A stretch of 11,727 nucleotides of DNA from the NCBI GenBank assembly GCA_964583765.1, contig CAZOWW010000156.1, positions 1-11,727 of the forward strand. The letters run 5' to 3'. Positions 1 to 5,718 of the stretch are shown here, piece by piece. The notes below the pieces were generated by a model that saw nothing but the letters and a program-made list of their open reading frames with translations, searched no databases and was not told the origin of the DNA. Within the stretch, counting starts at the first letter, position 1. Each line of letters begins with the position of its first letter. The translations under genes and the position numbers were made by a program. Source of the stretch: CAZOWW01 sp964583765. Lineage in GTDB: Bacteria > Actinomycetota > Actinomycetes > Actinomycetales > Kineosporiaceae.

Positions 1-1352
1 TCCCCACCGAAGGAGACGTAGTTCGCATTGCCCGTGACCGACCACGCCGCCTGGGTCTGACCGGTGTACGTACCCGCAGTCAGGGACGGGTACCAGTCAA
101 GCTCACCGGAGTGCTGGTAACCCGCCAGGTTCGCGTACACCGGCAGATTCGGACCAATGTTCCACGGGAAGACCGGGGTGCGCAGCACGCCCGTGGGATA
201 CGTCGTCTCCGCTATGACCGGGTGGTGCGAGGCCGACCCCAGCAGAGCGGCGTCCTGCGAGTAGTCCCCCAGGTCACTGCAGTCGTGGGCATGTCCGGCG
301 GAATAGAGAACTTGACCGATCGGGAACGTGCTGTAGCTGTCCCCGTGGCAGTTGTCCAGCCAGTTCACGGCACCGGTGGCAGGGTCGAGGGCGAAGCGCC
401 CCTCGTAGTTGCCACCAAACGTGTACAGGTACGACGTCCCGTAGACCTGGTTCGTGTCCGCCACCAGGCTGGTCACCGCGCTGCTCGAGGTACCGGCCTG
501 GAGTGGAAAGTCCGCCGGCCAGGCGCCGTTCGCACCGGTGGACGCGCTCACCGCGTACAGGCCGGCCACTGCAGTCCCGTCTACCGCGGTGAACCGGCCC
601 CCCAGGAACACCCGACTGCCATCCACGGTCAGGGTCATCGCGGTCACCCCGCCGTTCAACACCGGGTGCCAGGCCTGCACCGCACCAGTGCCGGCCAGGA
701 ACTCGGCCGCATACGAACGCGAGACTCCCCCGGCACTGGTGAAGTCACCACCCGCGTACACCACCGTGTCCGTGGCGCTCAGCGCCCGCACGGTTGCGTT
801 CACCGTGGGCTGGAAGTCATCGACCATCCCTCCCGTGGCTACGTCGAAGGCGGCCAGGTGGTTGTGCACCACACCGTCCACGGCGGTGAAGTCCCCACCC
901 ACGTAGACCCGCTTGCCATCCGGCGAGGCCGTGATCGAACGCCCCTGGGCGTTGAGACTGTGGGCGAAGCCGGGGGTCAGCACGCCGGTGGTGAGGTCGT
1001 AGGCGAGCAGGTTGCTGCGCACGACCTCGCTCGTGCCTGCCGCCGCCCCGGCCGGCCGCGCCCGGGTGAACTGCCCGGTCACGTAGACGGTGTTCCCGAC
1101 CGTGGCCTGGGCCCAGACCACCCCGTTGATCTGCACCGTCGGCAGCGCATCCGCACTGACGGTGGCCGGCGTCCCGGTCGGCGGTCCGGTGTCCGCATTC
1201 GCCCCCGAAGCCCCCACCAGGGACACCGGACCGGAGAAGGTCAGAGCACCGGTCACGATGCCCGCGAGCACACGGGAACGCCGCGGACGCTCCCGACAGA
1301 AGCCACCGGCAGGGACGGGATGTCCCGTGGCGAGAGAGAAGATCACGATCAT
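1..1352 (-). CDS. Exported beta-propeller-like repeat protein (N-terminal part, cut by window edge)
   Basis: The minus strand is open from an ATG at 1352 to the left edge (450 codons, no stop), so the C-terminus lies outside. The start is supported by AAGGAAAG nine bases upstream. A basic stretch (residues 20-27), a hydrophobic run (28-48) and an ASGANA-type site near residue 53 form a signal peptide with a long n-region, so the mature protein should be exported. The mature part repeats VYVTGQF (89-95), VYVGGDF (149-155), VYAGGDF (198-204) and VFLGGRF (248-254), each followed by a turn and an AxF/xYDxxTG-type strand. This resembles the beta-propeller or delta-60-like repeats of actinobacterial surface proteins. 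The segment around residues 330-350 carries GHAHDCS, and the open end reads YVSFGGE, as in that family. In those proteins PKD, FN3 or LamG domains often follow. The role is unknown; carbohydrate or surface binding is a guess. It stands alone on its strand. Confidence 0.8.
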   Translation of the reverse strand, partial: MIVIFSLATGHPVPAGGFCRERPRRSRVLAGIVTGALTFSGPVSLVGASGANADTGPPTGTPATVSADALPTVQINGVVWAQATVGNTVYVTGQFTRARPAGAAAGTSEVVRSNLLAYDLTTGVLTPGFAHSLNAQGRSITASPDGKRVYVGGDFTAVDGVVHNHLAAFDVATGGMVDDFQPTVNATVRALSATDTVVYAGGDFTSAGGVSRSYAAEFLAGTGAVQAWHPVLNGGVTAMTLTVDGSRVFLGGRFTAVDGTAVAGLYAVSASTGANGAWPADFPLQAGTSSSAVTSLVADTNQVYGTSYLYTFGGNYEGRFALDPATGAVNWLDNCHGDSYSTFPIGQVLYSAGHAHDCSDLGDYSQDAALLGSASHHPVIAETTYPTGVLRTPVFPWNIGPNLPVYANLAGYQHSGELDWYPSLTAGTYTGQTQAAWSVTGNANYVSFGG

Positions 1353-1391
1353 GCCCCCCGACTTTCCTTACTCCCACAAAACGACCAAACC

Positions 1392-1427
1392 ATTACTTAT
1401 TATGACGTGGTCGCCGTCCTGGCTCAT
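1392..1427 (-). promoter_or_regulatory. Candidate promoter of the secreted-protein gene
   Basis: In an AT-rich island in otherwise GC-rich DNA, the minus strand reads CATAAT at 1404-1399. This is five of six matches to a -10 box, and initiation near 1392 would give a leader of about 40 nt. The hexamer 17 bp upstream (ATGAGC, 1427-1422) is a poor -35. The call rests on the -10 match, the AT-rich island and the position. Confidence 0.35.
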
Positions 1428-1642
1428 GGGCAGAAGGTGCTGATCGGCATCTCGCAGCTCCTGGCCCTGCCGCTGGCCTTCCTCTCCCCGGCCCTGACGA
1501 CGCCCGGACTCATGTCGCGTCGGACGTCGGACGCCGCCCAGGACAACCCGCCGGACTGGGCGGCGAAGGCCGGCCGTTCCGCGGCACGTGCCCACCCCGA
1601 CTGGACGACGATGCGGACGACCGGAGTCGCCGGGGACGGGCA

Positions 1643-1662
1643 CCGATCGACCGGACGATCGG
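1643..1662. terminator. Short hairpin downstream of the MFS gene
   Basis: CCGATCG (1643-1649) and CGATCGG (1656-1662) pair perfectly around a six-base loop. It lies about 100 bases past the MFS stop codon and could be a second terminator behind the hairpin at 1709-1753. No U-tract is present. It could also be a binding site for an unknown regulator. Confidence 0.3.
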
Positions 1663-1708
1663 CCGGGTGCCGGTGCCGTCCGGGATTCCGTTGCCGGACG
1701 GCGGCCGC

Positions 1709-1753
1709 ATCGGGCTGCGGGGCGCTCCGGGCGATCGGGAATCGCAGCCCGAT
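1709..1753 (-). terminator. Hairpin terminator of the DHA1 MFS gene
   Basis: ATCGGGCTGCG (1709-1719) and CGCAGCCCGAT (1743-1753) form a perfect 11-bp stem around a 23-base loop. On the minus strand it begins five bases after the TGA of the MFS gene (1758-1760). There is no U-tract, which is common for actinobacterial terminators. Position and perfect pairing support termination. Confidence 0.55.
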
Positions 1754-1757
1754 CGGG

Positions 1758-3137
1758 TCACTCCGGCCGGCGTCCGACGCCCGGCCCCAGCAGGAGGACG
1801 CCGGCCACCATGACCGCGCTGAGGCTCAGCCCACCGGTGAGCAGCGCCACACCGCCCCACCCCCGCGCCGTCCATGCGTACCCGGCCTCGGTGCCACAGA
1901 TCGAGGAACCGAGGTAGTACACAACCAGGTACACCGCACTGGCCCGGCCGGTGGCCCCCAACGGCTGCGCCCGCGCCGCGACCCACCCGCTGACGACCCC
2001 GTGCACCGCGAAGAACCCGCAGGTCACCAGTACCAGACCTGCCATCACCAGGCCCAGTGGGCGGGCTGCGGTCACGGCCACCCCGGCGAGCAGCACCAGC
2101 GCGCCTGTCAGCACCACCGGAGGCCGCCCGTGCCGTCCGGCCGCCCGACCCGCCCAGGTCGAGGCCAGTGATCCGAAGGAATAGACGAGGAAGACGAAGC
2201 CCACCACGGCGACGCTCAGCCGGTACGGCGGCAGGGTCAGCCGGTACCCGATGGCGTTGAACGTGGCCACGAACGTGCCCATCCCGAGACCGCCCAGGAG
2301 CCACATGCCGACCAGGTACGGATCCCGGACCAGCCGCAACAGCCGGACGGGCGCGTCCGACACGGCCGCACCGTCCCGCAGCACCCGCACAGCCGGACCA
2401 TCGTCCCGCGGCACGGGCCTGATCGCACCGTCCCACGCCGCTGTCACAGTCACGCCGTCCGGAACGGGCGCCGCGGACCGCGAAACGAACCCCCGGGAGG
2501 CGGGCAGCAGCCGCCAGCAGAGCGCGGCGCAGACAGTGGCGAGAAGTCCGACGTCGAAGAGCCCCCAGCGCCAGCCGGCGAGATGCGCGGAGACCGCGGC
2601 GACCAGGCGTCCGAGCATCCCGCCGATCGCGGTACCTCCCACGTACAGGCCGCTCGCACGGGCATGGGCGGCCGGATGGACCTCCTCGCGCAGGTAGGCG
2701 GCAGCCGTGGCAGGGAAGAACGCCAGCGCCAAGCCCTGCCCGACACGTAGACAGAGCAGCACCGACCAGGTCGGCGCCACTGCGGTCAGCAGGCCCAATG
2801 CGGCCGCCACCACCAGCGACCAGCGCATCAGAGGGGTGCGCCCCACGCGGTCGGACACCGGGCCGGCGAGCAGCAGCCCGCCGGCCATGCCCAAGGTGGT
2901 GACCGCCACGCTGGTCGCCGCAGCCCCCGCGCCGATCCCGAAGCCTCGCCCGAGCAGCGGGAGGAGTGCCTGCGTGGAGTACAGGGACGAGAAGGTGACC
3001 ACCCCGCCCAGGAACACCGCCACGGCAACGCGCCGGTATCCGGGGTCGCCGGCACGGTATCCAGGGTCGCCGGCACGGAACCCGGCATGGATCTCCCCGC
3101 CCGGGGCCTGGGCGGACGTCCGGGCTGAGGGGGACAT
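1758..3137 (-). CDS. MFS exporter, DHA1 / YnfM-like, 12 TM
   Basis: A 459-residue major facilitator superfamily protein, expected to be an inner-membrane proton-coupled exporter. Two blocks of six hydrophobic helices are separated by a long polar loop (about 211-270). MFS motif A is clear between TM2 and TM3 (GPVSDRVGRTP, 92-102), and YLVVYYLGSS (403-412) matches the YnfM subgroup. An upstream TTG (3173) would add 12 codons of poor GC3, whereas GC3 rises at the ATG at 3137, so that start is chosen although its ribosome site is weak. The N-terminus carries two tandem RAGDPGY units (21-34). It is divergent from a LysR gene, the same arrangement as E. coli ynfM/ynfL, so the LysR protein probably controls it. 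The substrate is unknown; a drug or small metabolite is likely for the family. Confidence 0.88.
   Translation of the reverse strand: MSPSARTSAQAPGGEIHAGFRAGDPGYRAGDPGYRRVAVAVFLGGVVTFSSLYSTQALLPLLGRGFGIGAGAAATSVAVTTLGMAGGLLLAGPVSDRVGRTPLMRWSLVVAAALGLLTAVAPTWSVLLCLRVGQGLALAFFPATAAAYLREEVHPAAHARASGLYVGGTAIGGMLGRLVAAVSAHLAGWRWGLFDVGLLATVCAALCWRLLPASRGFVSRSAAPVPDGVTVTAAWDGAIRPVPRDDGPAVRVLRDGAAVSDAPVRLLRLVRDPYLVGMWLLGGLGMGTFVATFNAIGYRLTLPPYRLSVAVVGFVFLVYSFGSLASTWAGRAAGRHGRPPVVLTGALVLLAGVAVTAARPLGLVMAGLVLVTCGFFAVHGVVSGWVAARAQPLGATGRASAVYLVVYYLGSSICGTEAGYAWTARGWGGVALLTGGLSLSAVMVAGVLLLGPGVGRRPE
3036..3077 (-). repeat. Tandem 21-bp repeat inside the MFS gene
   Basis: Two adjacent 21-bp units each encode RAGDPGY, in the cytoplasmic N-terminal tail before TM1. 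They differ at only a few bases, which suggests a recent slippage duplication. The tail is not conserved in MFS proteins generally. Confidence 0.75.
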
Positions 3138-3180
3138 GGCTTCAGCGTGCGCACCCTGGCGTGATGCGTCCAATGTCGTG

Positions 3181-3221
3181 CACGCTGCTTGCTGATGCCG
3201 ATTCGGTATCAGTGCTGCGTG
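3181..3221. promoter_or_regulatory. Nested dyad with LysR box in the divergent LysR/MFS spacer
   Basis: An inner dyad at 3192-3212 has arms CTGATGCCGA and TCGGTATCAG around a single central T, with nine of ten positions paired. It contains T-N11-A (T3196, A3208), the recognition pattern of LysR-type regulators. An outer pair, CACGCTGC (3181-3188) and GCTGCGTG (3214-3221), matches at seven of eight positions with a centre offset by one base. It sits 44 bp from the MFS start and about 90 bp from the LysR start. This is the expected place for a site serving both genes. Confidence 0.6.
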
Positions 3222-3311
3222 CGCCCGCCGATCGGGATCACCCGCAGAACGACGTCACACGTGTCGCCGCCGACCGCGCCCGCACCGACGGCTCCGACCC
3301 CGGGAGACCAG

Positions 3312-4238
3312 ATGAGGATCGACGACCTGCGCTGGTTCACCGTGCTCGCCCGCACCGGACATGCCACGGACGCCGCGATCCGACTCGGGGTGCCCCAGCC
3401 GACGTTGTCCCGGGTCATCCGACGGCTGGAGGAGGACCTGGGGGTGGACCTGTTCGACCGGCCCGGCCGGCGGATCGTCCTCAACCACTTCGGCCAGGCG
3501 TTGTTGGCCCGGGCAGAGCCCCTGCTCGCCGACTGGGACGCCGCCCGGCGAGAGCTCGCCGAACTCGCCGAGCCCGACACCGGCCAGGTCCGGCTGGGCT
3601 TCCTCGCCTCGCTCGGAGCCTGGTTGGTGCCCCAGGTGCTGGGCGCCTACCGCACGCGATACCCCGAGGTCGAGGTGCATCTACGACAGGAAGGGGCTGA
3701 CGCACTGGTCGCCGACGTCCGCGAGGCCCGGCTGGACCTCGCGCTGACGAGCCCCCGACCGGCCGGGACGGACCTGCGCTGGCGTCCCCTGCACACGGAG
3801 CGGTTGTTCCTCACCGTGCCCAGCGGGCACCGTCTCGCCACCCGCCCGCGGGTGCGGCTCGCGGACCTGTCGCAGGAACGGTTCATCGCGCTGGAGGCCG
3901 AGACCGGGCTGCGTCACATCACGGACGCACTGTTCCGGCGGGCTCAGGTCGTCCCGGACGTCGCCTTCGAGAGCAGCGATCTCGGCACGGTGCGCGCCAT
4001 GGTGCAGGCGGGCCTGGGAGTGGCCATCGCCCCGGTGCCGCCGCGCGCCCTGCTCTCCGGAGGTCTGGCCTACGTGCCGCTCGCCGACGAGGGAGCACGC
4101 CGGGTGATCGGACTCGTGCTGCCGCGGCGCCGTTCGGTTCTCCCCGTGGTGCTGCGATTCAGCGATCTCGCAGTCGAGTTGGGCCGGGCGGTCCGGGGAC
4201 AGCACGCGGTTCCGGCGCCGGGCTCCGTCCCCGAGTAG
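3312..4238 (+). CDS. LysR-family transcriptional regulator
   Basis: A 308-residue LysR-type regulator of normal family length. The N-terminal winged helix-turn-helix is canonical: LRWFTVLARTGHATDAAIRL, then GVPQPTLSRVIRRLEEDLG (about 5-44), then LFDRPGRRIVLNHFG. It is followed by a linker helix and a two-lobed effector-binding domain (about 88-295). The ATG at 3312 is chosen because GGGAG stands just upstream and the HTH begins at once; a longer open frame reaching back to 3189 would run through the operator region. The divergent MFS exporter is the likely target, by analogy with ynfL/ynfM. The inducer is unknown. LysR proteins often repress themselves and activate the divergent gene when a ligand binds. 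Confidence 0.92.
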   Translation: MRIDDLRWFTVLARTGHATDAAIRLGVPQPTLSRVIRRLEEDLGVDLFDRPGRRIVLNHFGQALLARAEPLLADWDAARRELAELAEPDTGQVRLGFLASLGAWLVPQVLGAYRTRYPEVEVHLRQEGADALVADVREARLDLALTSPRPAGTDLRWRPLHTERLFLTVPSGHRLATRPRVRLADLSQERFIALEAETGLRHITDALFRRAQVVPDVAFESSDLGTVRAMVQAGLGVAIAPVPPRALLSGGLAYVPLADEGARRVIGLVLPRRRSVLPVVLRFSDLAVELGRAVRGQHAVPAPGSVPE

Positions 4239-4285
4239 AGCACCGCCGGCGAGCAGAGCACCGTGTCTGGGGAGAGCGCCATTCC

Positions 4286-4372
4286 GCACCGGCACTCGTT
4301 CACGGCAGCGCACCGGCACTGAAGACGGCCGACCGATCCTCAGGGGCACGTACCGACGCTCACGGCAGCGCA
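4286..4372. repeat. Short direct repeats upstream of the HTH gene
   Basis: GCACCGGCACT occurs at 4286-4296 and 4310-4320. CGYTCACGGCAGCGCA occurs at 4297-4312 and 4357-4372, exactly 60 bp apart with one mismatch. They lie in the gene-free 226 bp between the LysR stop and the HTH start. Their function is unknown; duplicated spacer DNA or upstream binding sites are both possible. Confidence 0.5.
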
Positions 4373-4418
4373 TCCGCGTGGAACGCCCACGGGAAGGTGG
4401 CTCGATGCCACCCTCGCC

Positions 4419-4434
4419 GTCAACATATGTTGAC
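4419..4434. promoter_or_regulatory. Operator palindrome 1 (GTCAACATATGTTGAC)
   Basis: A perfect 16-bp palindrome, identical to the second copy at 4446-4461, with centres 27 bp apart. Its right end forms most of the TTGACA -35 hexamer of the HTH promoter. Two identical palindromes over one promoter strongly suggest an operator for a dimeric protein. The adjacent HTH protein is the obvious candidate for autoregulation. Confidence 0.8.
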
Positions 4435-4465
4435 ACAAGAGCCCCGTCAACATATGTTGACGTCA
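4430..4465 (+). promoter_or_regulatory. Leaderless promoter of the HTH/Clp_N pair
   Basis: A perfect TTGACA -35 (4430-4435), a 17-bp spacer and TATGTT as -10 (4453-4458) place initiation at or next to 4465, which is the A of the ATG. This predicts a leaderless mRNA, a common class in actinomycetes, and explains why no ribosome-binding site precedes that ATG. Each hexamer lies largely within one of the two palindromes, so occupancy by a repressor would block RNA polymerase. Confidence 0.7.
4446..4461. promoter_or_regulatory. Operator palindrome 2 (GTCAACATATGTTGAC)
   Basis: Second copy of the perfect 16-bp palindrome, extended to 18 bp by flanking C and G. It contains the -10 hexamer TATGTT and ends four bases before the start codon at 4465. 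See copy 1 at 4419-4434. Confidence 0.8.
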
Positions 4466-4683
4466 TGCCCGAAGCCACCGACCTCAGCCTCGCCGCCACC
4501 GCCCCTGACCCCGCCACGGGCCTGAGGGCGGCGAGCGCCCTGCGCAGGCTGGCCGACGTCCTCGAATCCGCCCAGGTCGCTCACGCCCGTCGGCTGGGCT
4601 GGTCCTGGGAGGAGATCGCCGCCGCACTCGGGGTCAGCAAGCAGGCGGTGCACCGGAAGTACGCCAAGACCCTCGATCGGTGA
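4465..4683 (+). CDS. Small helix-turn-helix protein (72 aa), likely autoregulator
   Basis: The protein is 72 residues. A disordered, acidic Ala/Pro-rich start (1-16) is followed by a helix (about 17-45, RAASALRRLADVLE) and a clear helix-turn-helix (about 46-66, GWSWEEIAAALGVSKQAVH). It ends in a basic RKYAKTLDR tail. It looks like the small sigma-like or MarR-like HTH proteins that precede Clp_N proteins in actinomycetes. The ATG at 4465 fits the predicted transcription start. An upstream ATG at 4405 has a good ribosome site (GGAAGG) but would translate both palindromes as STYVD repeats, so it is less likely. It probably binds the two palindromes and controls itself and the Clp_N gene 89 bp downstream. 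DNA binding is inferred from the HTH; the repressor role is inferred from operator position. Confidence 0.85.
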   Translation: MPEATDLSLAATAPDPATGLRAASALRRLADVLESAQVAHARRLGWSWEEIAAALGVSKQAVHRKYAKTLDR

Positions 4684-4772
4684 GCGAGGGGGACCGCTCG
4701 GGAAGGCGAGCGCCGGCCGGGCACGCCCGCATCACGGCTGTGCCCAGGAGCAGCAACCACAAGGGAGAAACC

Positions 4773-5345
4773 GTGTTCGAGAGATTCAACGCCGAGGCCA
4801 GGGACACCATGCGAAAGGCGTACGAACAGGCCCGGGAGGTCCGCAGTCCCCTCGTCGGCACCGAGCACCTGCTGCTGGTGCTCGCGGGCGCGCCCACCGC
4901 CACCGGGCAGGAGCTGCGGACGCGCGACATCACGCCGGAAGCCGTCCAGGCGGCGCTCACCCGCCGGCAGGCACGGGATTCCCTGGCCTCGCGTGCGGCG
5001 GATCTGTTCACGGCCGAGGACGCGGCGGCGCTGCGTACCGTGGGCGTCGACCTGGACGAAGTCCTCGATCGCCTGCAGGACCTCTACGGGGACGCCGAGC
5101 CGCCCGCCGACCCCGGCCGCACCCGCCACCCGGGCTGGCGATTCTCCCCCCACGCCCGCAAGGCACTCCAGGTCGCGCTGCGTGAGGCGCTGCGCCTGCG
5201 GACCAAGCAGATCACTCCGGAACACCTGCTCCTGGGGATGCTGCGGGCCGGCGACGGTCTCGCAGTACGGATCCTGGACGACCTGGACATCGACCGCACG
5301 GAGCTGACGGACGGTCTCGAGCGATCGGCCCGATCGGCTGCCTGA
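4773..5345 (+). CDS. Clp N-domain-only protein (ClpC2-like, no ATPase)
   Basis: A 190-residue protein starting at GTG 4773, with GGGAG five bases upstream. It begins MFERF like the ClpC chaperones and holds two Clp_N repeats: 1-60 (AYEQAREVRSPLVGTEHLLL) and about 122-185 (FSPHARKALQVALREAL, ITPEHLLLGML). A longer than usual linker (about 62-120, including GVDLDEVLDRLQDLYG) joins them. Nothing follows, so both AAA+ ATPase domains are absent and it cannot unfold proteins. In mycobacteria the related ClpC2 acts as a decoy for antibiotics that bind the ClpC1 N-domain, such as cyclomarin. The N-terminal Phe2 and a Phe at 124, aligning with the ClpC1 residues recalled as drug contacts, are kept here. 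The role may be decoy, adaptor or ClpC modulator. It is probably co-transcribed with the HTH gene. Confidence 0.88.
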   Translation: MFERFNAEARDTMRKAYEQAREVRSPLVGTEHLLLVLAGAPTATGQELRTRDITPEAVQAALTRRQARDSLASRAADLFTAEDAAALRTVGVDLDEVLDRLQDLYGDAEPPADPGRTRHPGWRFSPHARKALQVALREALRLRTKQITPEHLLLGMLRAGDGLAVRILDDLDIDRTELTDGLERSARSAA

Positions 5346-5378
5346 CCGCGACAGGCGACGGCGACCGCACGAACTCCA

Positions 5379-5401
5379 CCATCCAGGACATACCTGGACG
5401 G
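5379..5401 (+). terminator. Hairpin after the Clp_N gene
   Basis: CCATCCAGG (5379-5387) and CCTGGACGG (5393-5401) pair at eight of nine positions around a five-base loop, 34 bases past the Clp_N stop. There is no U-tract. It is a likely terminator for the HTH/Clp_N transcript. Confidence 0.45.
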
Positions 5402-5718
5402 TAGCGGGAGGAGATCGGGCGAGCCTCTCGCGGACTCCTGGGAAATTCACAGAAAGTGTCAGCGTCGTCACAGCAAGCGCGGGTAGTCTCAGTTTCCGCC
5501 GGCCCCCGGTGGTCGCGTCGAACTGGACGACCACCCCCCGGCGTCGTGCCTCGCCACGCTGTTCTCTCTGGTGCGGCATGCCGACGCAGCTACCGGGGGC
5601 CGGTCCAACTCGGCGGGCCACACGCCACTCCCCCGGTCCAGGGCCGGGTCCAGGCCCGCTCGCGAGGCCGAGGCCTCGCGAGCGGCGCGGTCAAGGTCTG
5701 GTCTCCGCCGATCCCCGA
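5402..5718. other. Gene-free convergent junction with strong hairpins
   Basis: About 320 bases lie between the converging Clp_N and DHA2 genes. Open frames here continue into the neighbouring genes or have weak starts. The left part (about 5440-5495) is less GC-rich and holds a TAGTCT hexamer (5484-5489) with no good -35. An imperfect stem follows (5497-5543: CGCCGG/CCGGCG outside, GGTGGTCG/CGACCACC inside, unequal internal loop). A perfect 14-bp hairpin ends it (5657-5686). A small RNA reading rightwards is conceivable but not supported by a clear promoter. Confidence 0.5.
5657..5686. terminator. Perfect 14-bp hairpin, bidirectional terminator
   Basis: CCGCTCGCGAGGCC (5657-5670) and GGCCTCGCGAGCGG (5673-5686) are perfect complements separated by only GA. 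This is one of the strongest stems in the window. It lies 33 bases past the DHA2 gene stop on the minus strand and can act in both directions between converging genes. Confidence 0.65.

Larger units (their letters stand above)
1353..1757. other. Gene-free intergenic stretch with promoter and hairpins
   Basis: About 400 bases lie between the start of the secreted-protein gene and the end of the MFS gene, both on the minus strand. Every open frame here either runs into a real gene on the other strand or lacks a ribosome site and consistent GC3. The right part holds two hairpins (listed separately). The left part holds a conspicuous AT-rich patch (1376-1406) that is best read as the promoter of the secreted-protein gene. 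Confidence 0.6.

Noticed and set aside
1407..1640. Plus-strand stretch with a signal-peptide-like hydrophobic run after 1430
   Set aside because: The frame has no stop before entering the antisense of the MFS gene, and no ribosome site precedes the GTG at 1407. The hydrophobic run is probably chance.
1368..1643. Minus-strand 91-codon frame just upstream of the secreted-protein gene
   Set aside because: It starts at a GTG without a ribosome site, its GC3 is uneven, it has no recognisable domain, and it runs through the AT-rich promoter patch.
111..2171. Long plus-strand open frame of 686 codons
   Set aside because: It lies antisense to the secreted-protein gene and the MFS gene, both with clear family motifs. 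Its translation is Arg/Pro/Gly-rich without domains, which is typical of shadow frames in GC-rich DNA.
4378..4464. Upstream extension of the HTH gene, including ATG 4405 with GGAAGG ahead of it
   Set aside because: The extension would translate both operator palindromes (STYVD twice) and place the promoter inside the gene. The leaderless start at 4465 fits the -35/-10 spacing better. It is kept as an alternative in the gene entry.
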